64,000 bases of DNA from Epiperipatus broadwayi. Its lineage: Eukaryota > Onychophora > Udeonychophora > Euonychophora > Peripatidae. Below are positions 1-17,418 of this stretch, one piece after another. Position numbers and translations under genes: made by a program. The stretch covers positions 318,684 through 382,683 of the forward strand of contig JAQFVV010000558.1 in assembly GCA_028023455.1 (NCBI GenBank), read 5' to 3'. How positions within the stretch are numbered: the first letter of the stretch is position 1; each line of letters opens with the position of its first letter. The notes under the pieces were generated by a model. That model did no database searches. It had not been told where the DNA came from and saw only the letters and a list, made by a program, of their open reading frames with translations.

Positions 1-660
1 ATGTTCTAATATTCTGTCTTTTTTGATGTTTTTGTTTATCTTACACTCAATGCAAAATATATTATTACATCATTATTACATATCAGAAAATAATAAATGT
101 GACTTCATTTGATAGATATTTTTGTTTACTACTAAAATAAATTTTAAATGTTCACATTTTGTTTCTATAAATATTAAAAAAATGAGACTGTAATCAAAAC
201 AAAAAGATTACACATCACTATTTCTAGAAAGTTTATTTTCATTTTAGAAAATCAATAAAATCTTTATTATTTCTGATTTTTTTAAAAATCTGAATGAATA
301 TTTATTTATTTCTGTTATATCTAATGAAATATGCTTTAAAAGTTTACAGTGATTCAATATTTATTGAAAAATTATGATATTTTTATATTTGTAATTATAA
401 CTAGATTGCTGATTTAGAAAGCTAAGCTTCTAAATAGTGTCAGGTCATATTTACAGTATTGCTAATATAATATTCTATTTTTGAAAAGAAAATATTTCCA
501 TTCAAAATAAGTTATTAATAATTTATATTTCTTGATATCTAATAACTATTGTGTAAATTATTGTAAAAGAATATCTAAAACTGTAATAAATGCACAAATA
601 AACATGTTTTTGATCATTTGAACTATTTTCTTTAAACAATGTCATAAAGATCATGATGTT
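1..660. repeat. Dispersed A+T-rich repeat F, copy 1 (runs off the left edge)
   Basis: This stretch aligns by eye, in the same orientation and with many small differences, to 19,555-20,130. Shared words in the same order include CAGAAAATAATAAAT, TTCACATTTTGTTTCT, AAATGAGACTGTAATCAAAA and CAAATAAACATG. No coding frame is seen. The copy is cut by the window edge, so its true length is unknown. It may be an old non-coding transposable element or a segmental duplication. Confidence 0.7.
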
Positions 661-3645
661 TTATGTTCTCACCATATAACAATGGTTTGTTTCACTTGTC
701 ATAGCAGAGATTAACTTTTTTGTTAAGATCTTTTTTTAATATCTTGCCATCTATTGGCTTTTTTAACTAAAGTTTTATATTATTACTTATATAGTAACAT
801 ACACATTTTGCAATATGATGCTTGTGTAAATTCTCACTAGAGACAAATTATTGAAAGCATAAATATACTTGCATGAAAACATCATGTGCTTACTCTTTTC
901 CAAATTCAACATCCATATTGGTTGAGTGAATTAAAGTTCTAAACTTTTGATTGGTGAATTACAGAATCAGCATTAAAAATATATTTGTATTTTAAAATTA
1001 TACTCATTTTAGTTTACTTTCTAAAAAGAAAATTAATAATTTGTCAGATTATAAAGTAAACAAAGTTTTTATTTCAAAAATAAATGTATATTTATATTTG
1101 ATAAAAATAATCTATAGAAGAAAACTTAAAATATACTTTTCCTAACCCAACACAAAATGCAGCCTATATCATTGATTCCCTTCTCAATTTATTTTATGTA
1201 AAAGTAAATATTTTTTTACTAAAATGTGAACAATTCTGCTAAAATAATTATATTTTCACACATATTTTATAAAAATAATGATAAATAATTAAAAAATACC
1301 CTAAAGCATGCATTTTCATTTTGAAAATCAAAACAAAGAACTTAGACCTGTCAAAATCATTGACAAGTGCTCCCTTTAGTAGAGAATGAAAAACAACCAA
1401 TTAGCATGTTGGAAGGCAGGCCTTATCTTATTGTTATAACTTTAAATTTAAATATTATTGATTTTTTAGTTGTAAAATAATTTTAAAGGTGGCAAATCAT
1501 ATGGTATATATTTCTAGATAAAATTACCATAAATTCTGCAAATTAATGTAAAAATTAGCAGTTTGAGAGTGAGTTAAAGCTGATCATGACTAAAGTTAGA
1601 GAGTGTGACAGAAAGGATTAATTTCAACAATTTTTGATTAAAAAAGATAAAGAAAATACATAATCATTGGGAAATATGACATCAGCAGAAATAAGATGTT
1701 TAAAATGTTTGTTTTGAATTTAAGATGCATTCCTCTTTTTCAATCCAAAATTTTGGGGGGAAAGGGCATCTTATATTAGAAGTAATATGGTACTATACTC
1801 TATAAAAAAATTGGCCACTCAGTTTGAAGAACATATATATTTCAAAAATCTTTCTTCATCTGTTATTTTGGAGTGATGTTTTCATTTATACAAATAATAA
1901 TACTCATACTAATACTGGGAAGTCAGATGACTTGTTATTAATGCCTGAATATTCAAAGCTACAGTTTTTTCTATTGATCATATTATTTACATGTGACTAA
2001 ACACCAGTCAAGACCCAATCAGAAATTCATTTTACTTATTAACTTTGATTGAAAAACCTTACATCAAAATATATAGCTAAGAGACTAACACAGTTAAATA
2101 TAAATAAATATGTAGAGATGTCAGTTCTAATCACCATGCATAAAAATGTATTATTTAATTACTGGATTATATAAAAATGAATAAATCACTCTGAAGCATG
2201 AATATATTTTAGGAATTAATTTTCATCTGTTGTTTTGAAAGAATCATCCCCAAATAAAAGTTGCTCTCTTTATATTAATATGGATAAATAAATCTACTAA
2301 CCTGATATTAAAGTAGCAATATCATATTATAGAAGACATTTTTAGACTTCACTATTTCATATTTTAACTTTTAATATTATTGATCATTATCTAATATAAA
2401 TGTAAAGGCTGGTATTTGTATGATAAATATTTCAGCTATAACCTAAACTTATCAATTATATTTAAAATGTAAATATTTATTAACTATGTTAAAACAGTTT
2501 TTAAAGCTTCTTATATAAATAGATTCAGATGATATATTTTACAATTTAAAGTATAAATGTATTTTTATTTGATCATATATTTGTGATTTTCTTCAAACTG
2601 ATACTGTAATCTCAACCTGTAAACTGTATAGTTTTGGAAAATAGGCACAGGCATTTTTTATTATATTTTCCTTTTCATTTGTATTTTTTAATAAAAAAAA
2701 ACACGTTTTACAACAAATATTTGTTTAAAATTAATTTTCATTAAAAAGAAAATTATAATTAATAAAATTATTCCTAAAAATAAAATATTGACTTTGTAAA
2801 TAAAAAAATCGCATTAATGTTATCAATATAAAAAAGTTCATAACAGTCTTCAGTCTAAGAATCTATTTTATAAAAAAAAACATATTCTTAATTAAGTCTT
2901 TGTGTTTTGATTAAATTTCATTAAAAACATTTATGCAATAAAAATATAATCTTACAATTATTAAATATAAACTTTTCTATTAAATAATAATAATAATAAA
3001 ATTATTCACAAAGTCCATTTCTATTTCAAATTGCATATATTTTGAACTGTATATTTTTTTTTGTAAAAATCACATTTATGATGTGAACATAATATACTTA
3101 CTTATTAAAAAATAAATATTTAATAATTTTACAAAAAAAAACTCATGAATAAATAAAATAAATTTATTTTTCTTTTAACATTGTTGGAAAAAGTTGTGCA
3201 AATGCAAAAATAATTTCATCTCCTAAGAAATGTGTTTTATCTTAAGAAGTGTCTTTTACTCTAAAGAGAATTTTACCCTTCACTCTCTTTTGATTTATAG
3301 GATGCTAACATTTAGCCCTAGTGATTACTATAAAACATTAACTGCTGAATGATGATAAAATACAAACATGCAGTAAAAAGGTTGTAACTTTTGAAATGAC
3401 ATTATTACATGAAGTGCCAATGAAACTTTTTCAGAATCCTTTACCTATGGATTAAATGTCTATTTTGTAAGGTTGAGATAATTATGCTTTCATTTTAAAT
3501 CTTAAAAATTGGAGGTCTCATAAATGCTAAATTGAATATATAATATTAATAATTGCACTGATATATATATAAAATGATTTATTTTTTCATATCTGTATAT
3601 TGAATATTCTAGGATTTATTCCAGAGTTTTTGCTAACATATATAT
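661..3645. other. A+T-rich non-coding DNA with no recognisable gene
   Basis: About 3 kb of very A+T-rich sequence. I see no open frame with coding character, no RNA gene and no long internal repeat. It contains homopolymer runs and short TA tracts only. It could be intron or intergenic DNA. Confidence 0.6.
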
Positions 3646-3791
3646 ATGAAAAACAAAACAAGTTTTATATACGTAAAAACCTGCTATTGCTTGTATTAAT
3701 GATCAATAGATGGAGCTTTACTAAGACCTCCAAACAAGCATATTTGTTTACATAAACATCAGAGTCAATATTCACTGTCTCTTTCATTTTG

Positions 3792-3851
3792 CTCCACCCT
3801 CAGATCAGCTGATTTCAAGCTGATTTGCTCTCATCAGTGAAGGGATAGAAG
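3792..3851 (-). ncRNA. Hammerhead ribozyme, copy 1 (intact core)
   Basis: Read on the minus strand, the core runs 3,843 to 3,797 (47 nt). Stem I strands are CCTTCA and TGAGGG (6 bp, one G-U). Next come CTGATGA, stem II GAGC/GCTT around loop AAATCA (closing G-U), then GAAA, stem III ATC/GAT with loop AGCT, and cleavage-site C (pairs with + position 3,803) giving an AUC triplet. Outside the core, CTTC and GGAG extend stem I beyond an internal loop (TATC opposite T), a layout that in natural hammerheads lets stem I touch loop II. All invariant core residues are present, so self-cleavage is predicted. Confidence 0.88.
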
Positions 3852-4197
3852 TTAGAAACTAGACCTAAATATTAACTCCAAGCGTTTATGCAAAATGTTT
3901 CTATCAGTTTGCAAGCATGAATTTTTTAGACACCTAAATGTCTTCAAACTCAGCCTATCAAACTAGATAGCTATGTGGGTCTGATATCAGTTCAGTTTCT
4001 CCACATAATCAAAGCTTCTGCAATATATATCATTGCAAGAAAACTTTAAAGGTACATTTATGAAAAACAAAACAAGTTTTATTTACGTAAAAATGCTTGT
4101 ATTAATGATCAATAGATAGAGCTTTACCAAGACCTCCAAACAAGCGTATTTGTTTACATAAACATCAGAGTCAATATTCACTGTCTCTTTCATTTTG

Positions 4198-4257
4198 CTC
4201 CACCCTCAGATCAGCTGATTTCAAGCTGATTTGCTCTCATCAGTGAAGGGATAGGAG
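4198..4257 (-). ncRNA. Hammerhead ribozyme, copy 2 (intact core)
   Basis: Same 47-nt core as copy 1, at 4,249 to 4,203 on the minus strand, with CTGATGA, GAAA, 3-bp stem III and the AUC site intact. The outer stem I pairing is CTCC/GGAG here (all Watson-Crick) where copy 1 has CTTC/GGAG (one G-U), so the outer helix is kept despite a base change. Cleavage sites in copies 1 and 2 are 406 nt apart, which would release a 406-nt monomer RNA from a minus-strand transcript. Confidence 0.88.
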
Positions 4258-4416
4258 TTAGAAACTAGACCTAATTATTAACTCCAAGCGTTTATGCAAA
4301 ACGTTTCTATCAGTTTGCAAGCATGAATTTTTTAGACACCTAAATGTCTTCAAACTCAGCCTGATAGAAATGTTTTGCATAAATGTTTGGAGTTAATATT
4401 TAGGTCTAGTTTCTAA

Positions 4417-4476
4417 CTCCTATCCCTTCACTGATGAGAGCAAATCAGCTTGAAATCAGCTGATCTGAGGGTGGAG
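4417..4476 (+). ncRNA. Hammerhead ribozyme, copy 3 (intact core)
   Basis: Plus-strand copy with core 4,425-4,471: stem I CCTTCA/TGAGGG, CTGATGA at 4,431-4,437, stem II GAGC/GCTT, GAAA, stem III ATC-AGCT-GAT, and predicted cleavage after C4465. Outer stem I CTCC (4,417-4,420) pairs with GGAG (4,473-4,476). Identical in core to copies 1 and 2 on the other strand, so transcripts from either strand of this locus carry active-looking ribozymes. Confidence 0.88.
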
Positions 4477-4830
4477 CAAAATGAAAGAGACAGTGAATAT
4501 TGATTCTGACATTTATGTAAACAAATATGCTTGTTTGGAGGTCTTGGTAAAGCTCCATCTATTGATCATTAATACAAGCGATAGCAGGTTTTTACATATA
4601 TAAAACTTGTTTTGTTTTTCATAAATGTACCTTTAAAGTTTTCTTGCAATGATATAGGTTGCAGAAGCTTTGATTATGTGGAGAAACTGAACTGATATCA
4701 GACCCACATAGCTATCTAGTTTGATAGGCTAAGATTGAAGACATTTAGGTGTCTAAAAAATTCATGCTTGCAAACTGATAGAAACATTTTGCATAAATGC
4801 TTGAAGTTAATATTTAGGTCTAGTTTCTAA

Positions 4831-4890
4831 CTCCTATCCCTTCACTGATGAGAGCAAATCAACTTGAAATCAGCTAATCTGAGGGTGGAG
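4831..4890 (+). ncRNA. Hammerhead ribozyme, copy 4 (partly decayed)
   Basis: Core 4,839-4,885. CTGATGA, GAAA and the AUC-type site (cleavage after C4879) are kept. The stem II 3' strand is ACTT instead of GCTT (loss of the loop-closing C-G pair) and stem III is ATC/AAT with a C-A mismatch. The outer CTCC/GGAG helix is intact. Cleavage at copies 3 and 4 would bound a 414-nt monomer, but this copy is probably slower or inactive. Confidence 0.75.
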
Positions 4891-5019
4891 CAAAATGAAA
4901 AAGACAGTGAATATTGACTCTGACGTTTATGTAAACAAATACGCTTGTTTGGAGGTCTTGGTAAAGCTCCATCTATTGATCATATATATATATTGTACCC
5001 GACACCACTTTTTTATCAC

Positions 5020-11476
<6,457 letters not shown>

Positions 11477-11504
11477 ATATATATATATATATATATATAT
11501 ATAT
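11477..11504. repeat. (TA)n microsatellite at the edge of family D copy 1
   Basis: Short uninterrupted TA run, followed by sequence shared in character with the other family D copies. Confidence 0.9.
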
Positions 11505-11509
11505 GACCA

Positions 11510-13225
11510 ATATTGTGTTGGTACATAATAATTTTGACTAAAAATTATTAAAATAAAATTATTCGTTAAAATAAATAGTTAAAAGTTTAAGAGTTCTTGA
11601 AATAAAAGTTACAATTAACTGATTGAAAGGGGGAGGGGGGTTGCTATAGTAACAAACTAAAAGTTTCATAAAAGAAGTTAAAGAGTTTATTATTATTATT
11701 ATTATTAGTTAAAATGTAACATAAAGTTTAAAAATATAAATCTCTTTTCATTCGAGTTAAAAAAAGAAAAAAGGTAATCTTAAAACTAATATCGAGTTTA
11801 TTAGAATAAAATATACAGGTACGTAAATGACAAATTAATGTGTGCTTGTTTATAAAATATATATGTGTGAGAGTAAACAAAGAAATGATAAATGTGTGTA
11901 TATGTGCATGTTAAAATCCTATTGAAAGAAAACACATGAAAATAAATATTAAAATGAAATAAAGGAAAAATATATTTAAAAACACAGCGATGGCTACTAA
12001 TTAAAAATATAAAAACAACATGTTTGCATGGCTACTAATTAAATGGTCTTCAAAAACATGTAATTAAAAGATTATCAAAGGAATTTCGACAACAGATATT
12101 GCTGGAGGATATCAAAATGGCAACATGTTGTGTATAAATAGTCCATTTTTTATCAGATAGTTAGTCAAATTTGAGTTGAGTTTGAGTTGCATTTGAGATA
12201 ACAGTTCAGTACAATCTATCAGTGAGTTATATCAGTCAGCTTATTATATAACCAGAATCAAGAATGCAGTGTTAAAACCTTGAAAAACATACAACTTTCT
12301 CCAGCCTGAAGTCTGATGAAAACAGCCAACCTACCCGATAAAAGTGATGCCTGCATAACAACCTGAAGCCACTAAATATCTAATTGTCTTAAAGAATATG
12401 CCTTGAAATAATCAGCATCAAATCTCCACAAGAAAACTTCAAATCTAACTGGTTAGAAATACTCCATTAGAAGCAGCAAACAGCAAGAAGTATCCACGTT
12501 CAAAATCCTAGGTAATAACATTTTTCTTATTTCTAAAGTAGCCATCACATTTATAAAGCCTCAAGAGTCTAATTTAAAAACTCTATAACATACATAGACA
12601 AACTATTAATATGTGTGTTTAAAATGTTGTGTGTGTCCATGCGTTAGTATATATTGATTTCATTGTATTTTAAATTTCAAATATTATTTAATGCTTTCTC
12701 ATAAGATATTATAGGTTGTAAATTATAAATGTGCATGTGTTATATTAGTTAAATAAGATATTTAAAATTAGGTTAATAAATGTTAATTAAATAAATTCTT
12801 TCTTTGAAATTAAAGCTTTATTTGTTGGTCAATTCTTTTCACCACTAATTGAATTAAAAAAATAGCTGCGCTAGTTAAGGGATTTTTTGAGTGCTGGATT
12901 ATGGGCCTACTGTCTGAACATGTTAGTTTTAGACTAGCTGGTACCTGGGGTTTACTCTGAAACAAATAAAGTGTTTGGATAGTAAGGGTTTGATTCTAGC
13001 AGCCACGATTTAGAAATGTGATTGTGTTATGCGTTGCTCAGTCTGACCATGGGTATTATTGATAGCTCTGCTCTCAATGGTATTCTCCACTTTGCTCAAA
13101 CATGCTGGTTCATTTACTTAATATTTATAATTAAATAAGATTATAAATTTGTTCTAAATAAGGTTTAAACACAGCTAAACCAAGCTTGCAGTGTAAGTAA
13201 GATCGTCAATGGATTGAACCTGGTA
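11510..13225 (+). repeat. Dispersed family D, copy 1
   Basis: Modular repeat also seen around 29.9-32.3 kb and 33.2-34.6 kb. Order: a purine-rich A-tract-laden part; a less A+T-rich part with an ACTGGTTAGAAA-type word ending in AAATCCTAGGTAATAACA; an AAGCCTCNAGAGTC word; AACTCTATAACATAC; then about 300 bp later GTCAATTCTTTTCACCACTAATT and a part with GATTCTAGCAGCC. The word CCTAGGTAA looks like a 5' splice site, so the middle part may be a captured or repeat-borne exon. A possible Pol III B-box (reverse complement GGTTCAATCCA) sits at about 13,210. No intact frame. Function unknown. Confidence 0.6.
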
Positions 13226-13229
13226 CAAT

Positions 13230-13710
13230 ATATATCTGTCCATCTCAGTCAAAAACACAGAACTTTTACATACTATTATTATCTCCTGCCAGATTTTTAA
13301 ATCTAACTGGGGCTAGTTTTGATCTCCCACCAGATCTTTATTAAAAGTTTTAACCAGGGCTATTTTTTATCTCTCACTAGATTTTAACTAAAACTTTAAC
13401 CAGGGCTATTCTTTATCCTATGTTTTTATTTTTTAAATATCACTTTTAATAAATTAAAAAAAATTGAGTCTCTGCTTTTAAAATAAATTAAAACAAAAAC
13501 GAAAGAATTATTTCAATCAAAAGTTTTTTAAATCAAAATATTTTTACAATTTCAAAATATAATTGAGAATGTGTGTTACTGCAGGTAAGCTTACAAAAAA
13601 ATACAAAATTTTAAATAAAATGTTCTTTTCCATTTTAAAATCTTTATAGATATACTTTTTAGTTTTGATTTTAGAAGGGATGATTTTTGTAATAGTGAAA
13701 GTGTCCAGTT
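13230..13710 (-). repeat. R element tail (3' side on the minus strand)
   Basis: Matches 17,640-18,110 in the same orientation. Both begin with ATCTGTC-ATCTCA-TCAAAAACACAGA-type words, carry three imperfect ATCTCCCACCAGATCTTTA-type sub-repeats, and continue through ATTGAGTCT-TGCTTTTAAAAT and AGATATACTTTTTAGTTTTGAT. It lies immediately downstream (minus strand) of the coiled-coil frame at 13.86-14.87 kb. Confidence 0.7.
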
Positions 13711-13859
13711 CAACTACTTCATCACACCTTGTAAAAAATTATTTCTACCTAAAAAACATTTTTTCTCTTTTTTTAAATCCCCCTTTTTTATATTGAAACC
13801 TCCCAAACAGATACCTTTCTGAATGTTTTCTCTGTCTTTTGTCTAGTGAGATCAAAATT

Positions 13860-14870
13860 ATTTTTGATTTTTACCACTTACAACTACTAAACTCTTTCTT
13901 AATTCTTTTCAAGAATCTGTCCTATTTGTGATTGGATGTCCCCTAATTTAATTTTTCTGCTATCTTCTGCAGAACCTTCTACTTCCCGGGAGTTAATAGT
14001 TTTAAATATTTCACTCATTGAGTGATTACGGGTATTTTTCTTAGAACAATGAGCAACATCTCCCATTAATTCTACAATGTATACCTGAAAACCCTTTTGT
14101 TCAAAAACTCCACATTTCTTCCAAATGTTTCACTTTATTATTGGTAACATTAACAATAGTAAATAAAAAGAATGCCTTTTCTACAGTGTCACAAATAAAT
14201 ACTGCATAGATTTTTCTAGCACCATCTTTTCTGTTTTCATTTTTAAATCAGAAAATCCAACATTCACATTAAACACCATACCTTTCTTTACAACAGCTGT
14301 TGTTTTACTTACTACTCAACACTAAAGAGATTTTTCAAAACACTATGCCCATTTTTTATTTCCTTCTGGTTCCCATCCTTGCACATCTCTTCTATCTGTA
14401 TTAATTTTGTTTCTACCATCTCTGTCCTAACACTACCTGGTTTTAACTCTTCTTTAATTTTACTCACATCTTTTACTATCCTAACTTCCTTCTCTATTTT
14501 TCAAATTTCATCAAATTTTTCTCTAGGGCCTCCTGGTTTTTCTCCACTCTTTCCATGGTTTTTTGCCTCATTTCTTTTATTTCGATTTTCAAGTTTTTCT
14601 ACATTGCCTGCTGACTTTGTTTGGATTTCTTGTTGGTTTTGCTCCACTTTCAGTAACTCTTGTCACATTTCTTTCATCATTGCTTGCTGACTGTTTTATT
14701 TCTCTATTTTGTTTTATTATCTCCATCATCTTGTTCATCATCATCAGTATTTCATTCACTTTTTCCTTTTCACCTACTTGTGAATTTTTGAAAAAAATAG
14801 TGTTTTTGTCTCAGTCCTCCTCTATCATTTTCTTCACTGAATTCTATTTTGAAAACAAGATCTAAATATA
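13860..14870 (-). pseudogene. Frameshifted coiled-coil ORF1/gag-like remnant of the R element
   Basis: On the minus strand, successive frames joined by single-base shifts give a charged, heptad-rich protein. Recognisable stretches in order: VGEKEKVNEILMMMNKM near 14.77 kb, then ELLKVEQNQQEIQTK, KIEIKEMRQKTMERVEKNQ, KIEKEVRIVKDVSKIKEEL and KLIQIEEMC toward 14.4 kb, then after a gap KGFQVYIVELMGDVAH and KLGDIQSQIGQILEKN near 13.9-14.1 kb. Long Glu/Lys/Gln coiled coils are typical of LINE ORF1 and some gag proteins, which bind element RNA. At least four frameshifts and internal stops make it a pseudogene. No reverse transcriptase is seen within the element, so it may be an ORF1-only derivative. 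The plus-strand frames in the same place are its antisense shadow. A degraded host coiled-coil gene is a less likely alternative. Confidence 0.55.
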
Positions 14871-16484
14871 ATATATTCTAATTTTTTAATTTATTTTCAG
14901 TTTTGAATTTTTTTATTTTGGAAAATCTAGAAAGATATAACCACTAATATTTATTATTTATTTATTTAACACTTTTTTCCATTCAAAAATTTTTTTAGAA
15001 TAAAAAAAAAGCTATATTTGATTATTTAATTTATTTATTCATATTAAAACCATTAACCTCTGATCCAAACTGCTCTATCAACACATCTCTACTAGGATAA
15101 ACTAATCCTAACACTAAATTTTGCCTCCCTATCCCTGAAATATTTCTCAACTGTCTGAAAAAATGTTGGCAGCACTAAAATCTTTAAACATTTCTTTTTG
15201 ATTGAGGGTGGCACTAGGCCATTATTTTACAGTGATCAAAAAGTTAAGTTATAATGAATGTTCTGAAATAAATGTCTCCAGCTACACCCGGGAGAGGAAA
15301 AGGTCTTAAACATTTTTCAACCAAATGGGGGCAGGACACAGAAACAGACATCAAACAAAAACCAAATATAATTATTAATAATTTCAAAGTTCTAATAAAT
15401 TCAAAAAAAAATCGTAATCAAAAAAGAAAATATATAAATTTAACCCAAATTCCCCAACCTTCTTTGACAAAGAGTGTGCATGGATATTATGATATATTAA
15501 ACACTTCAGTAGGTAATTTTGTTTTTTCACCTAAGTTTAGAAGGCTTTGTGTGATCTTCTTGCCAACAACTTCCTTACTCAGCTTCCACTTTCCTTTATT
15601 AGAGATTTTCATAAATATGATCTTGAACAGAAGATAACAAATATTGTGGAACAATCGTTCTTTAACTTGGTAAAAACATCAGGACAAAACAATGATGTTT
15701 TATGCTCTTAAACACTCATAAGGATGTGTTTATTATGGCCCTTAAGATTACCTTCATGCAATCAAATGGACAAGATTATAATTTCTTAATTTTTAATATA
15801 ATAAATAAAAAGTAAATCTCAAAATTTTTATGACTTACAAAGAAAACAGAACTATATAATTGATAAATCACTAGCCAAAAGATCTATGGTCTGCAGGAAA
15901 TGCAAACAAACATTAAACTAAAATAAATTCAAATAAACTAGGGAATAGGTGAGATAAAAAGAAAAAGTATTATTATCTGTCGAAGCTTTTAACAACAATT
16001 AATAATTACAATGAAAAGCAATGATTATAAAATATTAATTCACTATACACTCTCTGACAAAATAACAAAAATTGAAATCTTGAACTATTTTTTTACAATT
16101 TATGTTTTTAAAAAAATACATCTAATAAAAGAAATATTGATAAATTATTAATAATATCTAAATTATTACTCATAAACCTATCTTATGTTTGTATGTCTTT
16201 CTTTGAATATAAAGTTTAGAGATTTAAGCTCTGATTAAAATAGAAGAATGTTCAATTACCTTCCAGGCTTCAGTTTTTCTGACGTGTGCAAGGTTTTAGT
16301 CCCATCAAGAGTTCAGTACTGTAGATTTTTGTTCCCATTAATCTGGTCATGGAGTAGGATGGCAATCTTTAGGATCAGTTTTGAACTAGGCAATTAGGAC
16401 ATGTTCACGATGAAACAATTTCAAGCTCCAGTGTTTGTCTTGGAAGGTTTTTAGCAAGTGCATACTTTTAATATAATTCTTCAA

Positions 16485-17418
16485 CCTTAATTACTTTCGG
16501 AGTATTAAAGATAGGCTTCAGTTTTTAAAATTTTAAATTTGCATTTTTTGTTCACTGCTGAAAATTTTGCAAAGCTTTTTGTTTTTACGGCTTTAAAATT
16601 CATGTATATTTATTTTCTAATATTTAAAATACAAAAAAAGGCCATAGATGGCTTAGAAAGCCAAAAAGCAGACCAAAAAATGATTGCAAGCTCTACTGAT
16701 GTTGGATACCCATTATATATTTTGCGATCTCAAACCTTGCGTGTTCACTTCAAAAAAATATTACAGTCATCAAGAAAATATTATGCTGGTGTTAAAATAT
16801 CATTTTTTGGAAAGTTTATGATTATATTGGTAATGTAATTCTATAATAATTATTAAAAATTAAAAGTAAGTGAATTTATATAATCATTTTTTACAGAAAT
16901 GTTTTATTTTTAAATAAAAAATAAAATTTTCTTCTAAATATTGTTACTATAAAGATTATAATCGTGGAAAACACTGCTGTCTACAAAATGAGGTCATTCA
17001 CTTGATTGGTATTATATTTTTAAAAAAAAAACATAAAAATTATGAAAAAATTGTAAACTTTTAAAGCATAATTTGATAGATTTAGTAGTTATTAAAAAAT
17101 TCATTTAGATTTGTAAATCAAATTTGAAACAATGAAGATTTTGTTCATTTTATAAATTGAATCAACTCCACTTAAAAGTTGATGACATGATTGTGTTTTG
17201 TTTTGAATAAATATTTTTTTTTAAATAATTACAGAAGTCAAATGTAATTTTTTAATATTTATTTAATTTCTAAAGAAAAATATCTATTGAATGAGGTCAA
17301 ATTTATTATATTCTGCTAAATAATAAAGGTTTAATAACAAAATGAAAGTTGAAAGCTTAAATCTATTAAATCTAGTGAGAACAAAGAAAGCTGTCACAAA
17401 AATAGTGAAAATCAGTAG
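16485..17418. mobile_element. Unidentified insertion inside repeat R copy 2
   Basis: Sequence present here but absent from R copy 1, where ATACTTTTAATATGG is followed almost directly by TAAGTTC. TTAA occurs at both borders (about 16,491 and 17,413) and in the uninterrupted copy, so a TTAA target duplication is possible but not proven. It holds a 99-codon plus-strand frame (16,539-16,838). Confidence 0.45.
16539..16838 (+). CDS. Unassigned 99-residue open frame
   Basis: The first ~35 residues are hydrophobic and look like translated A+T-rich DNA. Residues about 36-75 (AIDGLESQKADQKMIASS, then GYPLYILRSQTLRVHF) have unusually balanced composition for this window and could be a relic exon or a piece of a transposase or host gene. 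I do not recognise the family. No upstream splice site or promoter is obvious. It lies inside the insertion in repeat R copy 2. Probably a fragment rather than a functional gene. Confidence 0.2.
   Translation: MHFLFTAENFAKLFVFTALKFMYIYFLIFKIQKKAIDGLESQKADQKMIASSTDVGYPLYILRSQTLRVHFKKILQSSRKYYAGVKISFFGKFMIILVM

Larger units (their letters stand above)
3646..4981. mobile_element. Palindromic retrozyme-like locus: four hammerhead-bearing 406-414 bp units
   Basis: Two head-to-tail units on the minus strand (3,646-4,059 and 4,060-about 4,358) face two head-to-tail units on the plus strand (about 4,362-4,622 and 4,623-4,981). Unit starts share ATGAAAAACAAAACAAGTTT and unit ends share GGTACATTTA. 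Hammerhead copies are spaced 406 bp apart on the left arm and 414 bp on the right. There is no open reading frame, so the unit is non-coding. Animal retrozymes are known as short tandem non-coding units of a few hundred bp, each with a small type I hammerhead, that give circular RNAs; size, tandem state and ribozyme type all match. They need retrotransposition enzymes from elsewhere, and the Penelope-like elements in this window are natural candidates. The locus ends in TA runs on both sides. The inverted doubling is unusual. Assignment to retrozymes is by architecture only; an unrelated satellite that captured a hammerhead is the alternative. Confidence 0.8.

Noticed and set aside
12310-12330. 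CTGATGAAAACAGCC as another hammerhead core
   Set aside because: No helix forms after CTGATGA and no GAAA follows at a suitable distance.
14379-14865. Two plus-strand frames of about 100 codons, Ser/Phe rich
   Set aside because: They are the antisense of the coiled-coil ORF1-like remnant, whose Glu/Lys codons read as Phe/Ser on the other strand.
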